64,000 nucleotides of DNA from Bacillota bacterium. Lineage in GTDB: Bacteria > Bacillota > Sulfobacillia > Sulfobacillales > JAIMBI01. The position numbers and the translations under genes are program-made. The DNA lies in NCBI GenBank assembly GCA_021846505.1, contig JAJZWV010000003.1:53866-117865 (forward strand). The letters run 5' to 3'. Numbering within the stretch: the first letter of the stretch is position 1; the number at the start of each line of letters is the position of its first letter. The notes below the pieces were generated by a model. It was not told where the DNA came from and did not search any database. It saw only the letters and a list, made by a program, of their open reading frames with translations. Positions 44,692 through 54,251 of this stretch are shown piece by piece.

Positions 44692-46092
44692 ATGGCAACC
44701 AGGCAGCAGCTGGTGTCCGATGACTACGAGTACGGGTTCAACGACGGGGACGTTGGGGTGCTGAAGTTCCAAAAAGGCCTGACGCGCGAGGTGGTGGACG
44801 AAATCTCCCGCATCAAGCAGGAGCCGGCTTGGATGCGAGACTTCCGCCGGCACGCCTTGGATGTGTTTTTCAAGAAGCCCATGCCCCACTGGGGCGCGGA
44901 CCTATCCGCGCTGGACTTCGAGAAAATCGTGTACTACGTCAAGCCCTCCGATCGCCAGGGGAAAACCTGGGACGAGGTGCCGCAGCAAATCAAGGACACG
45001 TTTGAGCGCCTCGGGATCCCCGAGGCGGAGCGGAAGTTCTTGGCCGGCGTGTCGGCTCAGTATGACTCCGAGGTGGTGTACCACAACATCCACAAGGATC
45101 TCGAGGAGCAGGGCATCATCTTCACCGACACCGACACGGCGGTGCGAGAGTACCCGGACTTGGTGCGGGAGTACTTCGGGACGGTCATTCCTTCCGAGGA
45201 CAACAAATTCGCAGCACTGAACACGGCGGTGTGGAGCGGCGGGTCGTTTGTGTATCTGCCGAAGGGCGTGCACTGCCGGATTCCCCTGCAGGCATACTTT
45301 CGCATCAACTCGGAAAACATGGGCCAGTTTGAGCGCACCCTGATTGTGGCGGACGAAGGCTCTTTCGGCCACTACGTCGAAGGGTGCACCGCGCCCTCGT
45401 ACAACTCCGAGTCGCTGCACTCGGCGGTGGTGGAAATCCTGGTCAAAGAGGGCGCCCGCATGCGCTACACCACGGTGCAAAATTGGGCCTCCAACGTGTT
45501 CAACCTGGTGACCAAGCGGGCCGTGGCGGAGAAGAACGCCACCATGGAGTGGGTCGACGGCAACATTGGCTCCAAGGTGACGATGAAGTACCCGTCGGTG
45601 TACCTGGTGGGCGAGGGCGCCCGCGGCATGGTGCTGTCCATCGCCGTTGCCGGCAAGGGCCAGCATCAGGACACGGGGTCGAAGATGTATCACTACGCGC
45701 CCCACACCACCTCCACCATCTTGTCCAAGTCGATTTCCAAGCACGGAGGCAAGACGACGTACCGGGGCTTGGTGCACATGGCCAAGGGCGTGGAGGCTGC
45801 CAAGTCCAACGTCAAGTGCGACACCTTGATTTTGGATGAGCAGTCCAAGTCGGACACCATCCCCTACACCGAGGTGTCTGACAGCCGGGTGGAGATGGAG
45901 CATGAAGCCACGGTGACCAAGGTGAGCGAAGAGCAGCTGTTTTATCTGATGAGCCGCGGCCTCTCCGAAGAAGACGCCACCCGCATGGTGGTGATGGGCT
46001 TCATCGAGCCGTTCACCCGGGAGCTGCCGATGGAGTTTGCCGTCGAGATGAACCGGCTCATCAAGTTCGAGATGGAGGGAGCCATCGGCTGA
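44692..46092 (+). CDS. sufB: Fe-S cluster assembly protein SufB
   Basis: Core scaffold protein, 466 residues, highly conserved: '[20 protein letters not shown]', '[21 protein letters not shown]' with the conserved Cys, '[21 protein letters not shown]', '[21 protein letters not shown]', '[15 protein letters not shown]' and '[21 protein letters not shown]'. AAAGGAGG precedes ATG 44692; the track ORF starts 30 codons upstream in the sufU end region. It is followed directly by the Rieske ferredoxin gene. Confidence 0.98.
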   Translation: MATRQQLVSDDYEYGFNDGDVGVLKFQKGLTREVVDEISRIKQEPAWMRDFRRHALDVFFKKPMPHWGADLSALDFEKIVYYVKPSDRQGKTWDEVPQQIKDTFERLGIPEAERKFLAGVSAQYDSEVVYHNIHKDLEEQGIIFTDTDTAVREYPDLVREYFGTVIPSEDNKFAALNTAVWSGGSFVYLPKGVHCRIPLQAYFRINSENMGQFERTLIVADEGSFGHYVEGCTAPSYNSESLHSAVVEILVKEGARMRYTTVQNWASNVFNLVTKRAVAEKNATMEWVDGNIGSKVTMKYPSVYLVGEGARGMVLSIAVAGKGQHQDTGSKMYHYAPHTTSTILSKSISKHGGKTTYRGLVHMAKGVEAAKSNVKCDTLILDEQSKSDTIPYTEVSDSRVEMEHEATVTKVSEEQLFYLMSRGLSEEDATRMVVMGFIEPFTRELPMEFAVEMNRLIKFEMEGAIG

Positions 46093-46094
46093 GC

Positions 46095-46403
46095 ATGGCA
46101 TGGCAGCGCGTCGCCGCAGTGAGTGAGCTGACGGAGGGCTTTCCAATGGGTGTCTCGGTGGCCGGTTACGAGGTGTGTCTCTTGGCGTGGCAGGGCAAGA
46201 TTTTTGCCATCGACGACGTGTGCAGCCACGCCGAGGCCACCCTCTCCGACGGCGAGCAGCAAGGGCCGATTCTGGAGTGCCCCCGGCACGGGGGCCAGTT
46301 CGACATTCGCACCGGGAGGGCGGTCCACTATCCGGCGTTTGCCCCGGTGGCCACCTATCCCACCAAGATTGAAGAGGGCGCCATCTACGTCGACCTGGCG
46401 TAG
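46095..46403 (+). CDS. Rieske [2Fe-2S] ferredoxin
   Basis: A 102-residue soluble Rieske protein of the dioxygenase-ferredoxin type: 'DDVCSHAEATL' and 'LECPRHGGQFDIRTG' hold the Cys-His pairs. It starts two bases after the sufB stop and is very likely part of the suf operon; several Firmicutes suf operons end in a similar gene. It probably donates electrons for cluster assembly or to an unidentified oxygenase. It is intact, unlike its relative at 422-740. Confidence 0.93.
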   Translation: MAWQRVAAVSELTEGFPMGVSVAGYEVCLLAWQGKIFAIDDVCSHAEATLSDGEQQGPILECPRHGGQFDIRTGRAVHYPAFAPVATYPTKIEEGAIYVDLA

Positions 46404-46450
46404 CGGCGCCCCTTTTTCGATCCACTCCGCCCCGGAGGAGGCTTCATCAC

Positions 46451-47514
46451 GTGGACCAGGCCCCCGCACTCGCGCTCGCAGCGTTTCGCCCCCGCTCCAT
46501 GATCCAGGTTGCGAGCCGCGCCCTCGAGCGCGCGCTTTTCGTCCATTGGCCTGAACAACCACTCGCGGGCGCTGGCAGGTTACGGACGTGCCCGCGTTAG
46601 TGGCCGAGATGGACGCGGCCGGCGTGGCCGCCATGGTGGACCTGGACGGCGGCAGCGGCGCTCGCCTCGCGGAGCACCTGCGCCGGCTTCGCGGCCCCTA
46701 TCCGGACCGGTTTGCCATCTTTGCCACCGTCGACTGGGACGGGGCGCTGGCTCACGCCGACTTTGGCGAGCGCTTGGCCCGCGAGCTGTCGGATGCCGCC
46801 GGGGACGGCGCGGAAGGCCTCAAAGTGTGGAAAGACGTTGGGCTCACCCGCCGCACGCCCGAGGGGTTCCGGCTGTCCGTGGCCGACCCGCGCCTCAGCC
46901 CGCTGTGGGAGGTGTGTGCCGAGCGCGCCCTCCCGGTGATGATTCACGTGGCCGACCCGATCGCGTTTTTTCAGCCGCTGGATCCCTCCAATGAGCGCTA
47001 CGAGGAGCTGGCCAGCCACCCCGACTGGCACTTTTGGGGCCCCGGCGTTCCCACCCACGCTGAGCTCATCGAGGAGCTGGAGACCTTCCTGGCAGGCCAT
47101 AGCGGCGTGCGCTTCATCGGGGCGCACGTCGCCTCCCGCTCCGAGAACGTGGGGCTGGTGGCCACGCTGTTAGCGCGCCACCCGAACCTCACCGTGGACA
47201 TCGCTGCTCGCACGGCCGAGCTGGGCCGCCACCCCTACACCGCGCACGACTTTTTGGAGCAGCACATCGGCCGCGTGGCCTTTGGGCTGGACGACTGGCC
47301 GGCTCAGCGCGAGGACTACCGCGCCGCGTACCGGATGCTGGAGACCCGCGACGAGTACTTCGACTACAGCCCCGCCCAAGACCGTTACCCCGGCTTGCAG
47401 AGGCGCTGGAAGATTTACGGCCTAGACCTGTCCGACTCGGCGCTGCGCTCGATCTACCAGGGCACCGCCCTCCAGATCATCCCCCGCTTTTGCACCGCGC
47501 TGGCCGGCCAGTAG
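46451..47514 (+). pseudogene. Amidohydrolase (TIM-barrel, Amidohydro_2) with frameshifted N-terminus
   Basis: GTG 46451, nine bases after AGGAGG, begins 'ALALAAFRPRSMIQVASRALERA'. Near 46534 the frame shifts to 'RFSSIGLNNHSRALAG', the place of the metal-binding H-x-H, and near 46575 shifts again into the long open frame (46588-47514, 308 residues) 'VPALVAEMDAAGVAAMVDLDGG', 'GLKVWKDVGL', 'LPVMIHVADPIAFFQPLD', 'GVRFIGAHVASRSENV' and 'DIAARTAELGRHPYTAHDF'. The pattern matches uncharacterised amidohydrolases of about 350 residues. If the two indels are real the enzyme lacks its first metal-binding strand. Confidence 0.7.
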
Positions 47515-47596
47515 GGCACCCGGCGTGTCCCCTCGTACGGCCCCAATTCCGACGGGCCACTCCGGTTTACCACTCGCGCTTCCTCGTGCTCCTGCC

Positions 47597-48364
47597 ATGG
47601 CGTTCGACGTCAAAGATTTTCGTGAGTTGGTTGCGATCATCGACAGTCACCCCGAGTGGCAGCGCGAATTGCGGCGAGTAATGCTCACGGACGAGATCGT
47701 GAACTTGCCTGAGTCATTGCACCAACTGGAAAGAAGTCAGCGGCTGCAGATCAAGCACATGGAGGGCTTTGACCTGAGGCTCGCGGCCCTCGCGGAATCC
47801 CAGGAGCGCAATACCGCTCACCTCGCCCAGCTCGACCAGCACTTGGCCGAACTGGACCGGCACATGGCCCGGCTGGAAGTCCGGGTCGAGGAATTGGCGG
47901 CGGCACAGGCACGTACCGAAGTCACGGTAGCCCGCCTAGATAACGCCGTCGGGGTGCTGGCGGGGACCAACCTAGAGTTGCTTTTTGCGCAGCGGGCCGC
48001 TGCGTACTTGCTCATCTGTGGATTCCGTGGTGTCCACGTGCTGTCGCCGAACGACTGGATCGATTCCGTGGACCAAGCGATCGCCGACGGGCGACTCGCG
48101 CCGGGAGACCGCCAGAGCATCCTGCGCGCCGACGCGGTGCTTCGGGCTCGCGATGCCGAGGGGCCGCTGCATCTGGTGGTCGAAGTGTCGTCGGTGGTTG
48201 ATCGCCACGATGTCGAGCGGGCCGTCACTCATGCCGGGCTGCTCGGTCAGGGACTCGAGGGATTGCGCGTGCGCCCCGTCGTGGCGGGGCACGCATACAC
48301 CGCCGGCGCGGAGGCGCTGCTGGCGTCATCACCCGACATCACGGCCGTGCGCATGAGCAGCTAG
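47597..48364 (+). CDS. Coiled-coil protein with a possible PD-(D/E)xK domain
   Basis: A 255-residue protein. Residues about 35-120 form a heptad-like coiled coil ('LHQLERSQRLQIKHMEGFDLRL', 'HLAQLDQHLAELDRHMARLEVRVEEL'). The C-terminal half has 'ILRADAVLRARDAEGPLHLVVEVSSVVDRHDVERAV', an Asp-x(n)-Glu-Val-Ser arrangement seen in restriction-nuclease folds of the DUF3782 type. No partner genes such as methylases are present. ATG 47597 has no strong ribosome binding site; the track start is 24 codons earlier. Confidence 0.7.
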   Translation: MAFDVKDFRELVAIIDSHPEWQRELRRVMLTDEIVNLPESLHQLERSQRLQIKHMEGFDLRLAALAESQERNTAHLAQLDQHLAELDRHMARLEVRVEELAAAQARTEVTVARLDNAVGVLAGTNLELLFAQRAAAYLLICGFRGVHVLSPNDWIDSVDQAIADGRLAPGDRQSILRADAVLRARDAEGPLHLVVEVSSVVDRHDVERAVTHAGLLGQGLEGLRVRPVVAGHAYTAGAEALLASSPDITAVRMSS

Positions 48365-48635
48365 CGCACGGTCCGCGCCCCTGCCCGGGTGTCGCTCCGG
48401 CCGCCCCTTACCCGTCACACCCCGTTAGCGCATCTCCACGACGCCGATCCCTTAGCGCCGCACGCCCTGCGTCTTGGCATCTTGGTCAGATTTTGGCGTC
48501 GTTTGGTTTTGTTGGCGCCCCCCTTCTTGTATGATGGCAGGGATCTCTTCGAACCAACACGGATCTTGGCAATCATCTTGATGCGCAAGCTCGGTGGCCC
48601 GGGCGGATCTCCTCGTGTGTGAAAGGTGTGATGAG
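48365..48635 (+). promoter_or_regulatory. Leader region of the surface protein gene
   Basis: A 271-base non-coding stretch that is less GC-rich than its surroundings around 48480-48560. TATGAT at 48530-48535 is a good -10 candidate, with TTGTTG or TTTTGT at 15-17 bases upstream as a weak -35. The leader after it would be about 95 bases. Confidence 0.45.
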
Positions 48636-51635
48636 TTGGCGACGTTACGAAGCCGCAAGGCGCGGTACGGTTTGACTTTGGCTTCGTCATTGATTTGGAT
48701 GTCGGTGATTCCCCCGGCAATGGCCCTGGCCCAAAGTGGGCCCACGGTTACCCCTGGCTCCGTCACCCTCTCGGGCCCCATCCGGTCGTCCGCGGGGGGC
48801 CATGCGTCGTTTCATGCGGCGGCCCAGGACCCCAACGGTACAGCGATGTACCAGTTCTGGGTGCAGGAGCCCAACGGCCAGTGGACCGATGCCCAAAATT
48901 ATTCGACCAGCCCCAACTTCACGCTGTCGACGCCCTCGGCCGGCAACTACCTGGTCGCCGTCGACGTGATGGATCAGAGCCAGGTGGCCGCCGGCGACTG
49001 GTCCGCGGCGCAGACGACGCTCCCTGATGGCGTGTTTGTCCAAAGTGCGGTGACGGTATCGGCCTCCGCGACGGATGCCACCGCCGGCACACCCATCACG
49101 CTGACGGCGGCCGCCCACAGCATCTTTGACCCGCTGTATCAGTTCTGGTGGGAGCAGCAGGGCCACTGGCATCAGAGTGGCCCGTATCAGTCGGGCAGCA
49201 CCTTTACCTTCACGCCGCCCACCAGTGGCGCGGTCACGTATGTGGCCTACGCCAAAAGTCCGGCTGCGGCCAACAACCCCCATGGCGCCCTGATGAGCCC
49301 CGCCGGCACCGCCACGGAATACGGGCTCGCCTCCCAGGTGTCGGTGGCGGTGGCGGGTCCCACCGTGGTGGCGGATGGCATGGCCAGCGACACGGTCACG
49401 GTGACCGTGCAAGATTCCCTCCACGACACCGTGGCCAACTTCAGCGGCAAGGTGGACTTGATTCCGTCGAGCCCCGTCGTGGACTTCCCCGGCGAAGGCA
49501 CGGCGGCCGTGACGGTGTCCGGTGGCGTTGGCACCCTAGCGTTCACCGTCGCTCCGGGACACGGGGGACAGTCCTACTCCATTGTCTCCGACCATCTGCT
49601 GTCGGCGGCGTCGTCGGCCGGTGGCACGCCTGGCCAGGGCCAGGTGGCCAACGTCAGCTACGGCAGCGCGACGGTGTCCGCGCTGGTGCCGCAAGCCGCG
49701 TCCCTCACCGTGACGCCCATGCTGCCCTCATTGGCCAACAATGCGGCCAACAGCGACACGGTGTGGGTCGGCCTGAGTGATCAGGCGGCCAATCCGGAAA
49801 CCACGCGTGTGGGCCGGTACGTCACCCTGACGCTCACCGGACCCGGAAGCTTCAGCGCCAGCGGCACGCAAGCCACCGAAAGCGAGTACGTGCCGGCAGG
49901 CACCACGCAGGTGTCGACCCAGGTGTACGACGTCCAGGCGGGCTCCGGCAGCATCGTCGTGACGGCCGCTGCGTCAGGGCTGGCCGGCGCTAGTGCCACC
50001 ATTGGCATCGACCAGGTGGGGTCCGCCAATCATCTGGCGATCGCCAGCAGCCAGGTGTTTTTCGGCGGCCACACATACACCAAGTACCAGTTGGAAGTGG
50101 TGGATGCGGCGGGCAACCTGGTGACAACCGGATCGGGAGCTCATGCCACCTTTTCGCTGGCGGACAATGCGCGGAAGTCGCAGCTCGCCTACTACCCCGA
50201 CTCGACCGAAACCACCACGGGGCTTAACTTGGGCACCGAGTATGACAGCTCCAACATCTCAGCCCAGTCCTTCAGCACCACGTCGGGCGTGGCCACCGTG
50301 TATGTCGCCACCGAGTACACCCACACCGCCACCAACCCGACCATCACGGCCACCGACACCACCACCGGCTTCACCGCCACGGCCGCCTACAACTTCGCGG
50401 CGCCGATCAGCGGCTACGCCGTACTGGCGCCAGCGTGGATGAAGACGATGCACCGGGAGACCACACACACCAGTCCTCAGTACGACGAGCGACACCCCCA
50501 TGGGTTTAGCGTTCTGGCTGGCCAAAGGGCCACCGTCTCCGCCCAGCTGACCAACCAGTTTGGCACGCCCGTGGCCGAGGCCAATCAGCCCATCTGGTTT
50601 GAGCTCCTGCAGCCGACGACCGGCACCGGCATGCTTCCCAATGGCGCATCGCAGAGCGGCGACGTGTACGAGGCGTTCACCAACGCCCAGGGCATCGCCA
50701 CCATGCAGGTGAGCACGCCGTCGGGCGCGCCGGCCAACCGGCACGACCACTTCCACATTCGTGTGTTTGGCCAGGCCGACCTCGGCAAAACCTTTGGCCA
50801 GCTTGATAATGCGCGGCCGGTGCGCCGGGCGTGGAAGACGGACAGCTACACGGTCGTGCCCGCGAGCTCATACGCCACCAGCTTCAAGCTGAACTACAGT
50901 GAGCTGGACGTAGACAACGGCAGTGGCAACGATATCCCGTGGGCGGGGACCGGCAATCTGCCCGCAGGCGCGAAGGTTTCCGGATTGGAGTTGCAGGCTC
51001 TCAATGCACTGGGTGCGCCTGTAGTTGCCAACCACTACTGGAACAACGGTGGCGACGGCTTGGTGGTCACCTCCAGCAACAGCGGCGTAGCCTCGTTTCA
51101 CGCCAATGGATTCGATGTCCGCTCGTTTGGCGTGGCGAATCAGTGGTTTGTATCAGACGAGTGGGAATCCAGTGACGGGCGTCCTCGCGCGCTAAACTTG
51201 AACCATCTACAATTGGGCCACGCCGGCACCGCCACCATTACCATCCAGGACATTTCCAATCCCAGCATGCCCACGCTGTCGTTCACCGTGACGGTTGTGC
51301 CGGGGTCCGCGACGGATGACCCCATGGTGGAGTTGAACGGGGCGCCGATTTCCCGCAGCAATCCGCTCACGCTGAACGCCAACCAGTCGCAGCAGCTGTC
51401 CGTCGTGAACGTGGATGCGGGCGGCGACCCCATTCCCAACGCCACCGGCCATCCGCTGACGGTGACGCTGCCCACTCCGCCCACCGGCTTCGTGTGGCGC
51501 ACCACCGCTAGCGGGCCCACCTCGCCAGGATCGGTTGCGGTGACCATTCCCGTGAATGCCAGCAGCGCTCCCGTATGGCTGGTAGGTACGGTCTCGGGTG
51601 CCACCACCCATAGGCGGATCCGAGGCAGCGACTAG
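48636..51635 (+). CDS. Large exported surface protein with Ig-like repeats
   Basis: A 999-residue secreted protein. The basic N-terminus 'RSRKARYGLTLASSLIWMSVIPPAMALAQ' is a signal peptide with a probable cut after 'ALA'. The rest is Thr/Ser/Val/Gly-rich, nearly free of Cys, and contains several beta-sandwich units, for example 'VADGMASDTVTVTVQDSLHDTV' and 'LANNAANSDTVWVGLSDQ' (invasin/Big-like) and 'FSVLAGQRATVSAQLTNQFGTPV'. No SLH, LPXTG or membrane anchor was found at the C-terminus. TTG 48636, nine bases after AAAGG, is the likely start. An S-layer or cell-surface matrix role is possible. Confidence 0.75.
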   Translation: MATLRSRKARYGLTLASSLIWMSVIPPAMALAQSGPTVTPGSVTLSGPIRSSAGGHASFHAAAQDPNGTAMYQFWVQEPNGQWTDAQNYSTSPNFTLSTPSAGNYLVAVDVMDQSQVAAGDWSAAQTTLPDGVFVQSAVTVSASATDATAGTPITLTAAAHSIFDPLYQFWWEQQGHWHQSGPYQSGSTFTFTPPTSGAVTYVAYAKSPAAANNPHGALMSPAGTATEYGLASQVSVAVAGPTVVADGMASDTVTVTVQDSLHDTVANFSGKVDLIPSSPVVDFPGEGTAAVTVSGGVGTLAFTVAPGHGGQSYSIVSDHLLSAASSAGGTPGQGQVANVSYGSATVSALVPQAASLTVTPMLPSLANNAANSDTVWVGLSDQAANPETTRVGRYVTLTLTGPGSFSASGTQATESEYVPAGTTQVSTQVYDVQAGSGSIVVTAAASGLAGASATIGIDQVGSANHLAIASSQVFFGGHTYTKYQLEVVDAAGNLVTTGSGAHATFSLADNARKSQLAYYPDSTETTTGLNLGTEYDSSNISAQSFSTTSGVATVYVATEYTHTATNPTITATDTTTGFTATAAYNFAAPISGYAVLAPAWMKTMHRETTHTSPQYDERHPHGFSVLAGQRATVSAQLTNQFGTPVAEANQPIWFELLQPTTGTGMLPNGASQSGDVYEAFTNAQGIATMQVSTPSGAPANRHDHFHIRVFGQADLGKTFGQLDNARPVRRAWKTDSYTVVPASSYATSFKLNYSELDVDNGSGNDIPWAGTGNLPAGAKVSGLELQALNALGAPVVANHYWNNGGDGLVVTSSNSGVASFHANGFDVRSFGVANQWFVSDEWESSDGRPRALNLNHLQLGHAGTATITIQDISNPSMPTLSFTVTVVPGSATDDPMVELNGAPISRSNPLTLNANQSQQLSVVNVDAGGDPIPNATGHPLTVTLPTPPTGFVWRTTASGPTSPGSVAVTIPVNASSAPVWLVGTVSGATTHRRIRGSD

Positions 51636-51657
51636 CCTTCTTCCCAGCATCACCAAC

Positions 51658-51691
51658 GAGAGCGCCCCGAGAGAATTCTCGGGGCGCTCTC
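51658..51691. terminator. Bidirectional terminator hairpin
   Basis: A perfect 15-bp stem (GAGAGCGCCCCGAGA and its complement) with loop GAAT lies between the convergent surface-protein gene and the pfkB-like gene. No long T-run on either side. Confidence 0.75.
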
Positions 51692-51713
51692 TGGCTCGGC
51701 GGGCCGGGGTTGC

Positions 51714-52601
51714 TCAGGATGGGGCCGTGCCCAGGGCCGTATGAAACTGCTGAACGGCCTCGACTGGCAGCACGCCGACACCGCGGGTGGCTACCGAGGC
51801 CGTGCCTATCCCCACTCCCAGCGCGAGCGCGTCCGCCATCGGCGCGCCCAGGGCCAGCGCCGCCAGCACCCCGCCCAGCAGCGCGTCGCCGGCGCCGGTG
51901 GCGTTCGCAGGAGTCGCCGGCGGGGCTGGGATGCGGTGCCAGCGCCCGCGCTCGCGCCAGGAAAGGCCGGCTCTGCCGCGTGTTACGGCGACCCAGCGGG
52001 GGCCCGCTCCAACCCGTATGCTTCGGCCCAGCGCCCGGTACTCCGCCAGATTCGGCACCGCCAAGTCGGGCGCGGCCTGCCATGCGGCGGCCAACTCGTC
52101 GCCCGCCGCATCCAGGGCCATAAAGCGGACGTGCGGCTTCAGCGCCGCAACCCATTGGGCCAGCACGCCAGGGGCGAGGCCTGGGGGCACACTGCCCGAC
52201 AGCGCCACCAAGTCGTTGGACTGGGCGGCCGCCAGCACCCGCTGCAGCAGCGCGTCGGCTTGGCTGGGATGGACCTCGGGCCCACGGCCCCGCACCTCGC
52301 GCCGGCGCGGCCCGTCCAACTCGGTGAGGCAGATGCGGGTCGCTCCCTCCGCCACCCCCGCCAGCACGTGGACGCCCGCCTCCCGCAAGCCCTGCTGCAC
52401 CAGCTCGCCGACGGCTCCTCCATAAAGCCCGACGGCCGTGGCCGGCTGGCCCAGCTGCCGCACCACCCGCGCGACGTTGTTGGCTTTGCCGCCCGGTGTT
52501 GCCTCAGTCCAGGCGGCCACCCGCACGCCCTCCGGCCCCCGTGCGGGATCCAGCCCCATCACCACGTCCCAGGCGGGGTTGAGGCCCACGCACCAAATCA
52601 T
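51714..52601 (-). CDS. PfkB-family sugar kinase (1-phosphofructokinase/tagatose-6-phosphate kinase type)
   Basis: A 295-residue ribokinase-fold kinase: N-terminal 'LNPAWDVVMGL' and 'TPGGKANNVARVVRQLG' and the anion-hole/catalytic block 'ANATGAGDALLGGVLAAL'. The LacC/FruK subgroup is suggested by the NPA.D and GGK.NNVAR motifs. With an AgaS-type isomerase in the same run, tagatose-6-phosphate is a sensible substrate. ATG 52601 overlaps the ROK stop as ATGA. Last gene of the sugar locus. Confidence 0.88.
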   Translation of the reverse strand: MIWCVGLNPAWDVVMGLDPARGPEGVRVAAWTEATPGGKANNVARVVRQLGQPATAVGLYGGAVGELVQQGLREAGVHVLAGVAEGATRICLTELDGPRRREVRGRGPEVHPSQADALLQRVLAAAQSNDLVALSGSVPPGLAPGVLAQWVAALKPHVRFMALDAAGDELAAAWQAAPDLAVPNLAEYRALGRSIRVGAGPRWVAVTRGRAGLSWRERGRWHRIPAPPATPANATGAGDALLGGVLAALALGAPMADALALGVGIGTASVATRGVGVLPVEAVQQFHTALGTAPS

Positions 52602-53431
52602 CGGCAGGCTTTGGCCGCAAGCGCCACCGCACCATAAAGGCCCGCCGAATCAGGCCAGCGGGACAGCCGGACGTCGGGCACCGCCGGCAGGTAGGAGCGC
52701 CAAGCGTCCTGCCATGCAGGCACGGATGCCATCACTCGCTGCGCCCAGCCGCCACCCAGCACCAAACGCTCCACATCCAGCAGCAGGAGCCACTGGCCGA
52801 CCCACCATCCAAGCTCCATGACGCGCGACGCCCACGCCGGATCGTCCAGGCGCGCCATCACGGGCCCGCCGAAGCGCTCTTCCAGCGGCGCGCGGCCCGC
52901 CGCCAGTCCCGGCTGGCCCGACTCCCAGAGGTACGCCACCTCGCCCGACACGCCGTGGGCTCCCTGCCACACCGCGCCATCCTGCCCAAAAGCCAGCGCC
53001 ACGCCCGTGCCGAGATTCAGATACGCCCCGTAAGGCACGCCCTGAAGCCGGCCCCACCGCATCTCGGCCAGGCACGCCGCCTTCACGTCGTTGGCCACGG
53101 CCACCGAGCGGCCCGGAAACGCGGCTTGAAGTGTGGCGGCGGTCAGCGGCGCCTCGGACCAGCCCGGAAGATTGGGGGCCAGCGCCACCACGCCCTCCCG
53201 CTCCACCCCCACGGTGGCCGCCCCGATGGCGGCCACCGGATGCTCCCGATCCCACGCACGTGCCTGCGCCAGCGCCGCGGATACCAGTGCGGGTGCACCG
53301 GAGTAGTCGCGGGTCAGCAGCCGCGCCGTCTGGAGAAGCTCGCCGTCAGTCACGCGAGCCAATCCCACTAAAGTTTTAGTGCCGCCAAAGTCAAATCCCA
53401 AGACCAAGTTAGCTGCGGCGCTCACGGTCAT
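52598..53431 (-). CDS. ROK-family sugar kinase without the zinc motif
   Basis: A 277-residue ROK protein: 'VLGFDFGGTKTLVGLARV' (phosphate loop), 'LAPNLPGWSEAPL', catalytic Asp in 'VANDVKAACLAEMRWG', 'YLNLGTGVALAFG' and 'GAHGVSGEVAYL'. The usual C-x-C-G-x-x-G-C-x-E zinc site is absent ('GQPGLAAGRAPLEER'), so it is a divergent member. No HTH is present, so it is an enzyme rather than a repressor. ATG 53431 overlaps the deoR end by 23 bases behind GGAGAG. Probably phosphorylates a hexose or amino sugar released by the GH4 enzyme. Confidence 0.85.
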   Translation of the reverse strand: MTVSAAANLVLGFDFGGTKTLVGLARVTDGELLQTARLLTRDYSGAPALVSAALAQARAWDREHPVAAIGAATVGVEREGVVALAPNLPGWSEAPLTAATLQAAFPGRSVAVANDVKAACLAEMRWGRLQGVPYGAYLNLGTGVALAFGQDGAVWQGAHGVSGEVAYLWESGQPGLAAGRAPLEERFGGPVMARLDDPAWASRVMELGWWVGQWLLLLDVERLVLGGGWAQRVMASVPAWQDAWRSYLPAVPDVRLSRWPDSAGLYGAVALAAKACR

Positions 53432-54251
53432 GCACCACTCTCCACGCAACCGCCGGCGCCTCGGATGCGTCCATGGGCGCCAGCACCTCCCGCCAGTCGG
53501 CGCCCGCGATTGCCGGCTCCGCCTCACGGCCCGTCACCAGGATGTCCACATCCTCCCACGCCAGCATGCGATACGTGGCCCGCCGATTAAACTTCAGGTG
53601 GTCGGCCACGACAATCACGTTCTCCGCTGCTTGGCTAAACTGCCACCCCACTTCGGCCTCAGCATCGGCGGCGGCCGAGCAGGCAAATTCCTTGTCGACG
53701 GCATCCGCCCCGATCACCGCGACGTCCAAAGCCATCGCCTGCAGCGTGCGGAGCGCCATGGGCCCTGTCGTTTCATAGTTCAAGGGCCGCAGGGATCCCC
53801 CCACCACCACCACCGGGATGCCGGAGTTGGTGAGCTGCAACGCCACATTGACGGCGTTGGTCACCACTGTTACCGCGCGCGACTCGGCGACCAGCCGCTC
53901 GGCGACCCGGGCCGCCGTGGTGCCCCCGTTCAGCCCCACCACCGCCCCGTCCGGTATGAGCCTGACCGCCACCTCCGCAATCGCCAACTTCTCGGCCTCC
54001 GCGATGCCCATCTTGTCCTGAAATCCTCGCTCAATAATGAGGCCGCGGACGGCCACTGCGCCGTGGTACCGCTTCCAGTCCGAGCCGTCCCGCGCCAGCG
54101 CGGCCAAGTCCCGGCGCACGGTCACCACGGAGCATCCCAACCGCGCCGCCAAATCGGCCACGCCGGCCGTGCCTTCCGCCTGCACCAGCCGCACCAGCTG
54201 CTCCCGGCGGTGGTCCACCCGCCGCTGGCGCCGCACTTCTCCGCTACGCAT
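53409..54251 (-). CDS. DeoR family transcriptional regulator
   Basis: A 280-residue regulator with N-terminal DeoR HTH ('REQLVRLVQAEGTAGVADLAARLGCSVVTVRRDLAAL') and a C-terminal sugar-phosphate sensor domain ('VVGLNGGTTAARVAERL', 'VTNAVNVALQLT', 'VVVVGGSLRPLN', 'IVVADHLKF'). It sits inside the operon it presumably controls, between agaS-like and ROK genes, with overlaps on both sides. Typical DeoR inducers are phosphorylated sugars such as tagatose or fructose phosphates. Confidence 0.93.
   Translation of the reverse strand: MRSGEVRRQRRVDHRREQLVRLVQAEGTAGVADLAARLGCSVVTVRRDLAALARDGSDWKRYHGAVAVRGLIIERGFQDKMGIAEAEKLAIAEVAVRLIPDGAVVGLNGGTTAARVAERLVAESRAVTVVTNAVNVALQLTNSGIPVVVVGGSLRPLNYETTGPMALRTLQAMALDVAVIGADAVDKEFACSAAADAEAEVGWQFSQAAENVIVVADHLKFNRRATYRMLAWEDVDILVTGREAEPAIAGADWREVLAPMDASEAPAVAWRVVHDRERRS

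Noticed and set aside
44902-46425. A 507-aa minus-strand ORF
   Set aside because: Antisense shadow of sufB and the Rieske gene; His/Leu/Val-rich composition typical of reverse frames in GC-rich genes.
52598-53431. BadF/BadG-type N-acetylglucosamine kinase instead of ROK
   Set aside because: The blocks 'APNLPGW' and 'GVSGEVAYL' follow the ROK order, so ROK without the zinc site fits better.
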